13,909 nucleotides of DNA from an uncultured Collinsella sp. (GCA_902494135.1 CABUSE010000024.1:1-13909); one strand, 5' to 3'; numbered from the stretch's first letter, positions 1 through 7,488 are shown. Numbers and translations are program-made. The notes: a model not told the origin generated them from the sequence alone.

Positions 1-284
1 AGCTGTTTAGTATACACGGCTGCGGGCGTATCCATCGAGATTCATATTTCACTCACATTGTTTACGCAGGTAAAGTGCGTGGCACGTTCCCAGTGTGCGG
101 CGGAGGGGGCGGGCCTGAGACATATTAAGGTTGCTGCTCTACAGTCCTGCTCACGACGGAGAGCACATTAAGTGCTCTCCTGTTCGTGCGGAACTCGCGA
201 CAACCTTAATATGTCTCAGGCCCGCCCCCTCCGCCGCACACTGGGAACGCCACGTTGATGTCTGCTAAACCTTGCTCGCTCAGG
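1..284. other. Non-coding stretch left of the phosphatase gene
   Basis: No credible coding region is seen in the first 284 bases. Positions 1-59 are unremarkable AT/GC-mixed sequence. On the minus strand a TATACT hexamer at 9-14 could be a -10 element for a gene lying left of the window, but no good -35 partner is visible. The rest is the foldback element at 60-270, followed by 14 bases before the stop codon of the minus-strand phosphatase gene. Confidence 0.6.
60..270. repeat. Long foldback (palindromic) element, 49-bp perfect inverted arms
   Basis: Positions 85-133 are the exact reverse complement of 201-249 (49 bp, no mismatch). The pairing continues outward: cgtgg 78-82 with ccacg 250-254 after a 2-nt bulge, and gtttacgcag 60-69 with ctgctaaac 262-270 with one bulged base. 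The 67-nt interior also folds: ggagagcac 158-166 pairs with gtgctctcc 172-180 around the loop attaa, with a flanking partial stem (cacga 152-156 with tcgtg 184-188). The whole block could form one giant cruciform or RNA hairpin. The arm core is very G-rich on one strand (runs of 2, 2, 5 and 3 G around 99-113). It has no T-tract suited to a terminator, no ORF and no clear target-site duplication. It lies just downstream of the minus-strand phosphatase gene. It could be a MITE-like repeat, an invertible segment or a structured 3' region; which one is not decidable here. Confidence 0.9.
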
Positions 285-911
285 CTAATGACTTTGTTGG
301 GGGTCCACTATTTGCTGGAGAGTGAACTTGCATTGGAGCCTGTCGCTCTTTCCTTGCAAATCTTCCTCGTCAAAATCGAAGATCATGATGGCGCAGTTGG
401 GGAGTTTTGTTGGGAGCTCGAAGCCCTCTGGGGCTGCAGCCTTGATGAATTGGCGGCTGGCGCTGCCGTGGCTTACTGCTAGAAGGGTTTCGATGCCCTC
501 GGAGCCCATGATATTGGTAAGCGCATCCACCATACGTTCTTGCAGCGCCTGGCTTCCTTCTCCTCCGAAGGGGACCAGGTCCTCGCCCGGATCCCAGACG
601 TCGGTGGGCAGCGCGCCGTGCGGGCCTTCTTCGAAGGAGCCGTAGCAGCGCTCGATAATGCCTTCGCAGGGCTCGGCTGCTGCGTCCGGGCCGAGGAGCT
701 CGCATGCGACGAGACTTGCCGTGTCCATGGCTCGGCCTAAGGGTGATGAGACCACTTTGTCGGGGACGACGCCGTGGGCTTTGAGCCATGCGGCTGCCAT
801 CCCGGCTTGCTGACGGCCTAAGTCGGTGAGCGGTGAATCGCAGCGGCCCTGGACCAGCTTTTTGACGTTGAACTCCGTCTGACCGTGGCGGAGTAGATAC
901 AGCTTCTTCAT
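285..911 (-). CDS. Histidine phosphatase family protein (phosphoglycerate mutase-like)
   Basis: A 208-residue protein of the histidine phosphatase (phosphoglycerate mutase-like, branch 1) superfamily. The N-terminal LRHGQTEFN holds the phospho-acceptor His9 with Arg8. SSPLGRAMDTA supplies the second phosphate-binding Arg60, IERCYGSFEEG around residue 87 supplies the acidic residue, and AVSHG holds the second catalytic His148. Length matches small GpmB/CobC/PhoE-type phosphatases. Members dephosphorylate varied small phosphorylated substrates, and true cofactor-dependent mutases are longer (about 230-250 residues), so a phosphatase role is more likely than glycolytic mutase; the substrate cannot be told. 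The ATG at 911 is preceded on the minus strand by an AGGGGAG ribosome site at good spacing. The gene starts 39 bp after the stop of the cation transporter and is probably cotranscribed with it. Confidence 0.85.
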   Translation of the reverse strand: MKKLYLLRHGQTEFNVKKLVQGRCDSPLTDLGRQQAGMAAAWLKAHGVVPDKVVSSPLGRAMDTASLVACELLGPDAAAEPCEGIIERCYGSFEEGPHGALPTDVWDPGEDLVPFGGEGSQALQERMVDALTNIMGSEGIETLLAVSHGSASRQFIKAAAPEGFELPTKLPNCAIMIFDFDEEDLQGKSDRLQCKFTLQQIVDPQQSH

Positions 912-950
912 GCTCTCCCCTTCTGCATAACCTGCTTTGCCGGCATAGCC

Positions 951-2105
951 TTACTCGTGGGTATGCCCTACGTAGTCTTCGTCGATCGTAATCTTGGCAA
1001 TCGACTTGGGATATTCCGATTCGACCCGTTGTGTCAGCGCGTGCTTTACGTCTTCGGCACTCATCTGCAGATCCGAGGGACGCACGCAGTCAAAGATCAC
1101 GTTGGTGTGCGTAGGACCCGGCACGCAGCGCAGGTCATGAATCGAGAGGCGGCTATCGATCTCCTGGGCCATGGCGTGAATGCGCAAGCGCATGCTCGCC
1201 AGCTTGGGGTCATCGGTCACGATGGGATCGTAGTGAAGCGTAACGATCATGCCGTCTTCGTCCCTAAACGACTGCTCGATGTTATCGAGCGTGTCGTGAC
1301 TTTCCAACGGGCTGTCCTCGGCCGCCATCTCGGCATGCGCACTTGCAAACTTCCTGCCCGGGCCGTAGTCGTGAACCATCAAATCGTGAACGCCCAAAAC
1401 GCCGGGATAGCTCATGATCTTGTCTCGAATGTGCTTGACCAGCTTAGGATCGGGCGACTGGCCCAAAAGCGGGCTCACCGTATCCTGGATGAGCTCAAAA
1501 CCGCTCCAGCCAATATAGGCGCCAACGGCAAGGCCGACCCATGCGTCAAGATTGATGTGCGTCACCTGCGAAACAATTGCGCACGCCAACACGGCGCCTG
1601 TGGCAAGGACATCGTTCTTGGAATCCTGCGCGGTCGCATGCAGCGTCTCGGACTCAATGCGATCGCCGAGCTTTTGGTTGAGGGCCGCCATCCACAGCTT
1701 TACAACCATCGAAAGTGCCAGGACCGCCACCAGGGCAAGCGAGAACTCGACAGGCTCCGGGTTGACAATACGCTCCACCGAGGACTTCACCAGTTCGATG
1801 CCAATAAGCAGCACGAGCGCCGCCACGACCAAACCCGAGAGATACTCGTAGCGACCGTGGCCGTAAGGATGCTCGGGGTCGGCCGGCTTGCTCGCCAGCT
1901 TAAAGCCCAGCACGCTCACGATATTCGAGCTTGCATCGGACAGGTTGTTCATGGCATCCGCCACAATCGAAACCGATCCCGACAGCACGCCAATTACGCC
2001 CTTCGCAGCGCATAGTGCCACATTGGCGAGAATACACACCACGCCCGTCAACGTGCCCACGCGCGCACGGTCGCCCTGCGCACGCTTAACAATCCACTCG
2101 ACCAT
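951..2105 (-). CDS. Cation diffusion facilitator family transporter, possibly Mn(II)/Fe(II) type
   Basis: A 384-residue inner-membrane metal/proton antiporter of the CDF family. The first about 200 residues carry the expected six membrane segments. ADAMNNLSD in segment 2 gives Asn53-x3-Asp57, and HATAQDSKND in segment 5 gives Asp161-x3-Asp165, together the metal site. HPYGHGRYEY (residues 79-88) is the conserved loop after segment 2. The C-terminal about 180 residues form the cytoplasmic domain (SYPGVLGVHDLMVHDYGPG and beyond), longer than the usual about 90. Zinc CDFs typically have His/Asp in these sites; the N-D/D-D set resembles manganese exporters such as streptococcal MntE, so Mn(II) export is my inference. 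The ATG at 2105 follows a G-rich stretch (GGGGGCGGA) acting as a moderate ribosome site. The upstream 2106-2180 region has AT-rich TATATA on the minus strand as a possible -10, but no convincing -35. Confidence 0.92.
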   Translation of the reverse strand: MVEWIVKRAQGDRARVGTLTGVVCILANVALCAAKGVIGVLSGSVSIVADAMNNLSDASSNIVSVLGFKLASKPADPEHPYGHGRYEYLSGLVVAALVLLIGIELVKSSVERIVNPEPVEFSLALVAVLALSMVVKLWMAALNQKLGDRIESETLHATAQDSKNDVLATGAVLACAIVSQVTHINLDAWVGLAVGAYIGWSGFELIQDTVSPLLGQSPDPKLVKHIRDKIMSYPGVLGVHDLMVHDYGPGRKFASAHAEMAAEDSPLESHDTLDNIEQSFRDEDGMIVTLHYDPIVTDDPKLASMRLRIHAMAQEIDSRLSIHDLRCVPGPTHTNVIFDCVRPSDLQMSAEDVKHALTQRVESEYPKSIAKITIDEDYVGHTHE

Positions 2106-2184
2106 CTACATCCGCCCCCACGGTACTACCTATATATCTATTGCTCAAACGGATTGTAGTGTAGCCACTTTGTCCCCCAGATAC

Positions 2185-2218
2185 AAAAAAGGCCGCAACC
2201 CACACGGGCCACGGCCTT
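2185..2218 (-). terminator. Intrinsic terminator of the fatty acid/PTS operon
   Basis: Read on the minus strand, AAGGCCG (2218-2212) pairs with CGGCCTT (2195-2189) around a 16-nt loop, and the stem runs into a T-tract (six A on the plus strand at 2185-2190). It lies 38 bp past the stop codon of the PTS EIIC gene, so it marks the 3' end of the long minus-strand operon and separates it from the cation transporter unit. Confidence 0.85.
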
Positions 2219-2256
2219 GGAATATGGCAAAGGAATCGTCCTTGTGTCGCACAGGT

Positions 2257-3495
2257 TTACGCGCTTACTTCGGCCACGCTCTTCGAGGTTTCGGGTGAAT
2301 CGGCTCCGTCCCCCGTCGTCTGTCCCTTCGCCGGCACCACGCCAAAGCAGTAGCTCAGCGCCGCAGACACCGCAAATGCCACACCGCCGGCAGCGCAGCA
2401 CCACAGCAGGTTCGAGATGCCGCCCGTGGCAAAGCCAATGACCATAAGGACATTCGTCATGCCGATGGTATAGGCCGTAACGTGGCCCACGGCCGCAACA
2501 AGGCCTCCGACGGCGCCGCCAATGGCCATGCACGTCAGGCACCTGCCATATTTAAAGCCGCAACCGTACAGCGCCGGCTCGCTTACGCCGCCAAGAACAC
2601 CCGAGATTGAATAGCCCAGCATGAGCGCCTTCTCGTCCTTATCCGCAACGCGAAGCGACGCGCCAAAGGGCATGCCCCAAACGGCGAACGTTGCCATCGT
2701 CGCGGCGATCAGGATGCACGAATCCGTTCCCACACTCATAAACTGCGCATAGGCGAGCGATAGGACAACGTTGCTGACGCCGGCGATCTTTAGGAACTCC
2801 CAGCCCGCAGCAAGCCCCATGAGCGTGAGCAGCGACACGATGCCACCGGAATTGCCAAGCATAAACATAAGCTGGCCCAACAGCATGCCCAGATAGCTGC
2901 CCGCCGGCGCCGTAATACACAGCGAAACCGGAACCATGACAAGCATGGTCGCAAACGGAACGAACGAAAACGCCACGGCCTTAGGGATAACGCGCTTAAA
3001 GAAACACTCCACTCGCCATAGCACGGGCACCGAGATGAGAACCGGAATAACAGTCGTCGTGTAATCGTTGACCGGCGCAGGAAGCAGACCATACACGGAA
3101 GTCATCGATGCCCCCGTCGTCGATGCGGCATCGACAAGCTTGAGTAAATCGGGTGCAATCAATACGCCGCCCAGCATCATGCCCAGCTGCTCCGAGCAAC
3201 CGAGCTGGCGGGCGGCCGCCCAACCAAGATAAATGGGCAAAAAGTAGTAGCCGGCGTTATAGAGCCAACTGTAGAACAGGCGATAGATATCGGAATCGGC
3301 AGACCACAGGCCCAGCATGCCTTCGCCCATAATGACAGCGACGGTGCGGAACAACGCCGCGCAGACAATAAACGGCAGCGCCGACATCATGCTTTTGGAC
3401 AGATAGTCCACCACGGCCATGGCGTTTGATGAAACCGACGTTGTAAACGAGGTGTTAGAAACTTGTAGCATGGAATGCCTTTCCCAATATGACAT
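2257..3495 (-). CDS. PTS EIIC-domain protein (glucose/beta-glucoside superfamily), stand-alone
   Basis: A 412-residue polytopic membrane protein that looks like the EIIC sugar-channel domain of the glucose/beta-glucoside PTS superfamily. It is hydrophobic throughout, with about ten membrane segments. The family hallmark GGVSEPALYG (canonical GxTEPxxYG; substrate-contacting Glu near residue 306) sits about three quarters of the way along. Normal members are fused to an EIIB domain carrying the phospho-Cys and often to EIIA; neither is present here nor in the neighbouring genes, so phosphate must come from EIIA/EIIB encoded elsewhere, or it is not a PTS carrier. The frame stays open upstream into accDA, but that is a shadow. 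Real starts are ATG 3495 (AAGGGA upstream) or ATG 3471 (GGGAAAGG six bases upstream, 404 residues). It begins only 16-40 bp after accDA with no terminator between, so it should be cotranscribed with the fatty acid genes. Confidence 0.85.
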   Translation of the reverse strand: MSYWERHSMLQVSNTSFTTSVSSNAMAVVDYLSKSMMSALPFIVCAALFRTVAVIMGEGMLGLWSADSDIYRLFYSWLYNAGYYFLPIYLGWAAARQLGCSEQLGMMLGGVLIAPDLLKLVDAASTTGASMTSVYGLLPAPVNDYTTTVIPVLISVPVLWRVECFFKRVIPKAVAFSFVPFATMLVMVPVSLCITAPAGSYLGMLLGQLMFMLGNSGGIVSLLTLMGLAAGWEFLKIAGVSNVVLSLAYAQFMSVGTDSCILIAATMATFAVWGMPFGASLRVADKDEKALMLGYSISGVLGGVSEPALYGCGFKYGRCLTCMAIGGAVGGLVAAVGHVTAYTIGMTNVLMVIGFATGGISNLLWCCAAGGVAFAVSAALSYCFGVVPAKGQTTGDGADSPETSKSVAEVSA

Positions 3496-3511
3496 GCGGG
3501 CTGTCCCTTTG

Positions 3512-5236
3512 TCACATCGTGCGGTACTGACCGATTGCGCGGTACTTTTCGTAGCGGAGGTTTGTGAGGGTCGCGTCGTCGAGCTGCCCAAGCGCATCGA
3601 AGGCATCAAATGCCGAGGACATGACGGCACCGGCGATCTCCTCATGCGACAGGCCTTTATCGTCAACAATGCCGTCGATGATGCCGAGCGCCAGCAGATC
3701 GGGGGCCGTGAGCTTAAGCGCCTCGGCGGCCTCATTCGCGCGCTCGGTATCCTTCCACAGGATCGACGCACAGGCCTCGGGGCTCACGACCGAATAGGCC
3801 GAGCTCGAGAGCATCAGGATGCGGTCGGCCACGGACAGCGCCAGCGCGCCACCAGAGCCGCCCTCGCCTGTCACCACCGAGACAATCGGCGTCTTAAGGC
3901 CGCTCATCTCCATGAGGTTCTGGGCAATCGCCTCACCCTGGCCGCGTTCCTCGGCACCGATGCCGCAAAACGCGCCCGAAGTATCGACCAGGCACAGAAC
4001 CGGTCGACCAAACTTTTCGGCCTGGCGCATCAGGCGACGCGCTTTGCGGTAGCCCTCGGGATGTGCCATACCAAAGTTGCGACGCATGCGCTCTTTGGTC
4101 GTGGTGCCGCGCTCGATGGCGATGACCGTTACGGGGCGTCCGTCTTTCCAGCCAATGCCAGCCACCACAGCAGCGTCGTCGCCAAAGTAGCGGTCGCCGT
4201 GCAGCTCCACAAATCCATCCAGGCCCAGCGAGATCATCTCGCCCGCCGTGGCGCGATCTGCCGAGCGGGTCTGCTTGACAATCTCGAGCGCGGTTTTTGG
4301 TGCGGCCGAGCGCTTGAACAAGTATCCCAGCTTTTTGCCGCGGCGACCCGTATGCACGATCTCATGCGGTGCCCCCAGGCCGGGCGCGTGCCCTTCGTGC
4401 AGCGCCAGCAGCTCGCCTACCGTGAGCGCAATCTCGCCACGCGGAACAACGGCATCGCAAAAGCCGTGCTCCAGCAAAAACTCGGAGCGCTGGAATCCCT
4501 TGGGCAGGCGCTTGTGCATGTTCTGCTCGATCACGCGCGGGCCGGCAAATGCCGTCAGGGCATCGGGCTCGGCCAGGATAATGTCGCCCTCCATGGCAAA
4601 GCTCGCGGTTACGCCTCCGGTCGTGGGGTCGGTGAGCACCGTGATATACAGGCCGCCCGCCTCGCTGTGGCGCCTAACCGCCGCAGAAATCTTGGCCATC
4701 TGCATAAGCGAGGTCACGCCCTCCTGCATGCGCGCACCGCCCGAAACGGTAAAGCCGACAACCGGCAATCCCAGCTCGGTCGCACGCTCAAATGTGCGAC
4801 AGATCTTCTCGCCCACCACGGAGCCCATCGAGCCCATCATAAAGTTGGCGTCCATAAAGAAGAGCGCGGTATCGCAACCGCAGATTTTGCCCCTGCCGCA
4901 CACAACGGCATCGCGCTCGCCCGAACGCTCGCTCACGCTCTTGAGCTTGTCGGCATAGCCGGGAAACGAGAGGAAGTCCTCCGACGCCAGATTGGCATCC
5001 CATTCCTCAAACGTGCCCTCGTCGACCGTCATGCGCATGCGCGCGCGACCGCTCACGCGAAAGTGTTTGCCGCAACGAGGGCAGACCTCGAGGTTGTCGT
5101 GTAGGCGTGCCTCATCGATCACGCGGCGGCACTCCGGGCACTTGATAAACACGTGGCGCGCGGGAAACTCGGCGCACGACTCGGTCATCGGTCCCTCGAG
5201 GACGTTGACCGTCTTCGCTTTTCTATTCATCAGCAT
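3512..5236 (-). CDS. accDA: Acetyl-CoA carboxylase carboxyltransferase, fused beta and alpha subunits
   Basis: A 574-residue fusion of AccD and AccA, the carboxyltransferase that moves the carboxyl group from biotin on AccB to acetyl-CoA, making malonyl-CoA. The beta half (about 1-285) has the zinc finger C33-x2-C36-x15-C52-x2-C55, then SGGARMQEG (165-173) and TDPTTGGVTASFA (202-214). The alpha half (about 312-574) has RRNFGMAHPEGYRKA, GAEERGQ (427-433), GEGGSGGALA (457-466) and SPEACASILW. In E. coli these are two genes. The long N-terminal helical part of AccA is largely missing here, replaced by a short basic linker. The ATG at 5236 overlaps the accC stop by 14 bp, suggesting translational coupling. 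An alternative ATG at 5188 (558 residues) has a better ribosome site, GAGGG five bases upstream, and keeps all four Cys. Next to last gene of the operon. Confidence 0.96.
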   Translation of the reverse strand: MLMNRKAKTVNVLEGPMTESCAEFPARHVFIKCPECRRVIDEARLHDNLEVCPRCGKHFRVSGRARMRMTVDEGTFEEWDANLASEDFLSFPGYADKLKSVSERSGERDAVVCGRGKICGCDTALFFMDANFMMGSMGSVVGEKICRTFERATELGLPVVGFTVSGGARMQEGVTSLMQMAKISAAVRRHSEAGGLYITVLTDPTTGGVTASFAMEGDIILAEPDALTAFAGPRVIEQNMHKRLPKGFQRSEFLLEHGFCDAVVPRGEIALTVGELLALHEGHAPGLGAPHEIVHTGRRGKKLGYLFKRSAAPKTALEIVKQTRSADRATAGEMISLGLDGFVELHGDRYFGDDAAVVAGIGWKDGRPVTVIAIERGTTTKERMRRNFGMAHPEGYRKARRLMRQAEKFGRPVLCLVDTSGAFCGIGAEERGQGEAIAQNLMEMSGLKTPIVSVVTGEGGSGGALALSVADRILMLSSSAYSVVSPEACASILWKDTERANEAAEALKLTAPDLLALGIIDGIVDDKGLSHEEIAGAVMSSAFDAFDALGQLDDATLTNLRYEKYRAIGQYRTM

Positions 5237-6566
5237 AGAGATGCCCCATCAGATCGGTGTGATACATGCCCGACAAGAACTCGTCGTTTGCCAGCACGTC
5301 GAGCTGAAGCTCGCTGTTTTCGCTCACGCCCTCAATCACGAGCTCGCCCAGGGCCGAGCGCATCTTGCGAATGGCGCCGTCACGCGTGGGCGCACACACG
5401 ATGAGCTTGCCAAGCATGGAGTCGTAGTACGGCGGAACGTTCGCACCGGTAAACATGGCGGAATCCCAGCGCACGCGCGGACCACCCGGCACACGCAACG
5501 CGGTGACCGTTCCGCATGACGGCAGAAAGTCCGGCGTTTCGGCATTGATGCGGCACTCCATGGCGTGGTTGCGGACCGGCATATCCTCCTGCTCAAAGGG
5601 CAGAGGCTGGCCGGCTGCCACGCGCAGCTGCCACTTGACCAAGTCGGTATCGGTCACAAACTCCGTAACCGGATGCTCCACCTGCAAGCGCGTGTTCATT
5701 TCCATAAAGTAGAAATTGCCGTCGTCCGAATACAGGAACTCGATGGTACCGGCTCCTTCGTAGCCGACGGCACGAGCCAGGTCACGCGCTGCCTTGTGCA
5801 TGCGAGCACGAATGTCGTCGTGTCCGTCGAGGCACGGCGCGGGGCTCTCCTCGATCAGCTTTTGGTTGCGACGCTGCACCGAGCACTCGCGCTCGCCAAG
5901 CGAAAACACATGGCCCTGCTTATCGGCCATAATCTGCACCTCGACATGGTGCGCCGGCGCGACGAACTTCTCCATGTAGCACTCGCCGTCGCCAAAGACG
6001 GCCTCGCCCTCGGCACGCGCCTCGATGAACGCCTTTGCCGCATCTTCCACGCGCTCGACCTTGCGAATACCGCGACCGCCGCCACCTGCACGCGCCTTAA
6101 TGAGCACGGGACAGCCAATGCGCTCGGCCTCGGCCGTTGCCTCCTCGGGGCTTTTGAGCAAATCGCAGCCCGGCACGATGGGCACGCCCGCCGCGGCAGC
6201 CGTTCGACGTGCGGCGTCCTTGTCGCCCATGCTGTCGATCACCTTGGCCGAAGGACCAACAAACGCCAGGCCATACTTGTCGCAGTCGCGCACGAAGCTC
6301 GCCTTCTCGGAAAAGAAGCCATAGCCGGGATGAATTGCCTTAGCTCCCGACTTTACGGCACAGGTGAGCACGGCATCGTCGTTGAGGTAGCTCTCGGCAA
6401 GACGCGGGCCACCGATGCAATACGCCTCGTCGGCAAGCTGCACGTGCAGCGCGTCCGCATCGGCCGTGGAATAAACAGCGACGGTCTTGATGCCCATATC
6501 GCGGCACGCGCGGATAACACGGACCGCGACTTCGCCGCGGTTGGCGATGAGCACTTTGTCGAACAT
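5223..6566 (-). CDS. accC: Acetyl-CoA carboxylase, biotin carboxylase subunit
   Basis: A 447-residue biotin carboxylase, the ATP-grasp enzyme that carboxylates the biotin of AccB with bicarbonate and ATP. Length is as in E. coli AccC (449). The N-terminal domain starts FDKVLIANRGEVAVRVIRA; HPGYGFFSE is at 79-87. The glycine-rich ATP lid GGGGRG spans 161-166, and the catalytic EMNTRLQVEHPVTE lies at 289-302 with Arg293 and Glu296. ECRINAE (337-343) holds the biotin-binding Arg339. The open frame extends upstream into fabZ, but the start is ATG 6566: AAGGAAGG sits four bases before it and family homology begins exactly there. It follows fabZ by 10 bp and overlaps accDA by 14 bp. No residue expected for catalysis appears to be missing. 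Confidence 0.97.
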   Translation of the reverse strand: MFDKVLIANRGEVAVRVIRACRDMGIKTVAVYSTADADALHVQLADEAYCIGGPRLAESYLNDDAVLTCAVKSGAKAIHPGYGFFSEKASFVRDCDKYGLAFVGPSAKVIDSMGDKDAARRTAAAAGVPIVPGCDLLKSPEEATAEAERIGCPVLIKARAGGGGRGIRKVERVEDAAKAFIEARAEGEAVFGDGECYMEKFVAPAHHVEVQIMADKQGHVFSLGERECSVQRRNQKLIEESPAPCLDGHDDIRARMHKAARDLARAVGYEGAGTIEFLYSDDGNFYFMEMNTRLQVEHPVTEFVTDTDLVKWQLRVAAGQPLPFEQEDMPVRNHAMECRINAETPDFLPSCGTVTALRVPGGPRVRWDSAMFTGANVPPYYDSMLGKLIVCAPTRDGAIRKMRSALGELVIEGVSENSELQLDVLANDEFLSGMYHTDLMGHLYADE

Positions 6567-6576
6567 GAAGCCTTCC

Positions 6577-7008
6577 TTAACTTTCGTGCATGAGTGCAAA
6601 AGACATATCGGCGCGGCAGCAAACCTCACCGTTGACGCTCGCGGTGCCCGTCGCAAAGCGGAACGGCCCGCGCGCACGCGTGATGGAGCACACCAGATCA
6701 ACCGTGTCGCCCGGGCGCACCGGACGCTTAAAGCGCACCTTGTCCAGACTCGTGTAGAACGGCGTCGCGCCGCGCGCCTCCTCATCGCCCATCAGCAGCA
6801 CGCAGCAGTTCTGGGCGAGCATCTCGCACTGAATCACGCCGGGGACGACCGGGTTTCCCGGAAAATGCCCCTGCAAAAAGTACTCGTCGCCCGTAATCGT
6901 AATCTTGCCGTGGGCCTCGTCGCCCACCAGCTCGGCTTCGTCGAGCAAAAGCATCGGCTCGCGATGCGGTAACAGCTTCTTGAGCTCTTCTTTGTTCACG
7001 GATATCAC
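6577..7008 (-). CDS. fabZ: 3-hydroxyacyl-ACP dehydratase FabZ
   Basis: A 143-residue hot-dog-fold dehydratase that converts 3-hydroxyacyl-ACP to trans-2-enoyl-ACP. LLPHREPMLLLDE (12-24) is the family N-terminal motif, and the active-site helix GHFPGNPVVPGVIQCEMLAQ gives catalytic His48 and Glu62. The Glu (not Asp) and the length mark it as FabZ rather than the isomerising FabA. The start is a GTG at 7008 directly abutting the accB TAG stop, with AGGA in the end of accB as ribosome site; a second GTG three codons later (6999) is an alternative. Its insertion between accB and accC is the usual order in Firmicutes-type fatty acid operons. It is the only dehydratase in this window. Confidence 0.96.
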   Translation of the reverse strand: MISVNKEELKKLLPHREPMLLLDEAELVGDEAHGKITITGDEYFLQGHFPGNPVVPGVIQCEMLAQNCCVLLMGDEEARGATPFYTSLDKVRFKRPVRPGDTVDLVCSITRARGPFRFATGTASVNGEVCCRADMSFALMHES

Positions 7009-7485
7009 CTATCCGATCCTCATGAGGCAGCTGCCAAACTCCACGAGGTCGCCGTCGGCCACGCAGATCTCGAGCACCTCGCCATCCGCCTCGGCCGTTA
7101 CCTCGTTGAGAACCTTCATGGCCTCGATGATGCAGAGGGTCTCGCCGGCCTTGACCTTAGAGCCCACGTGCACAAACGGCTCGTCGCCCGGCGCCGGGGC
7201 AGCATAGAAAACGCCGACCATGGGAGCGGTCACCTCGGTGCCCTTGGGCTCCGGTGCGGCGGCAGGCGCCTGCGCGGCGGGCTCCGGTGCGGCGGCAGGC
7301 ATGGCGACAGGAGCCACCGCCGGAGCAGTCACGGCACCCGGCATAGACATGGGCACGGCAACCGGCTGCGCGGCACTCGCACGCTCGAGTTCGACCGCGG
7401 TGCCATCGGGCTCCTCAACGCGCACGCGCGTGAGGCCGCGGTCCTCCATAACATCGGCTATCTCGGCAAGTCTTTTGGAATCCAT
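7009..7485 (-). CDS. accB: Acetyl-CoA carboxylase biotin carboxyl carrier protein
   Basis: A 158-residue biotin carboxyl carrier protein. The C-terminal biotinyl domain (about 84-158) contains the thumb-like FYAAPAPGDEPFV and the biotinylation motif EAMKVLNEV with acceptor Lys124, 34 residues from the C-terminus as in E. coli. The central linker (about 38-82) is Ala/Pro-rich and flexible; part of it is an 11-residue in-frame repeat (PAAAPEP twice). The N-terminal 35 residues match the usual short AccB lead (LAEIADVMEDRGLTRVRVEE). The ATG at 7485 is three bases after the fabF stop, with GAGGAG in the fabF end as ribosome site. Biotin is presumably attached by the BirA encoded at the other end of the region. 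It partners with AccC and AccDA. Confidence 0.97.
   Translation of the reverse strand: MDSKRLAEIADVMEDRGLTRVRVEEPDGTAVELERASAAQPVAVPMSMPGAVTAPAVAPVAMPAAAPEPAAQAPAAAPEPKGTEVTAPMVGVFYAAPAPGDEPFVHVGSKVKAGETLCIIEAMKVLNEVTAEADGEVLEICVADGDLVEFGSCLMRIG
7246..7300. repeat. 22-bp in-frame direct repeat in the accB linker
   Basis: Positions 7246-7267 and 7279-7300 are identical over 22 bp, spaced 33 bp start to start. Since 33 is 11 codons, the repeat keeps the reading frame and encodes PAAAPEP twice in the Ala/Pro linker of AccB. It looks like a slipped-strand duplication, and copy number could vary between strains without harming the biotinyl domain. Confidence 0.9.
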
Positions 7486-7488
7486 GCT

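Noticed and set aside
9..14. TATACT on the minus strand as a promoter leading out of the window
   Set aside because: No matching -35 at 16-18 bp, and the downstream gene is not in the window.
60..270. CRISPR or intrinsic terminator explanation for the foldback
   Set aside because: There are only two arms in inverted orientation, no regular direct repeats or spacers, and no T-tract after the stem on either strand.
957..2015. Plus-strand open frame of 352 codons opposite the cation transporter
   Set aside because: Antisense shadow with no domain features; the minus strand encodes a well-conserved transporter.
3419..5104. Long plus-strand open frame (561 codons) opposite accDA
   Set aside because: It is antisense to a clear AccDA coding region, its translation is rich in His/Arg/Ala with no domain signature, and G+C-rich genes often leave such open antisense frames.
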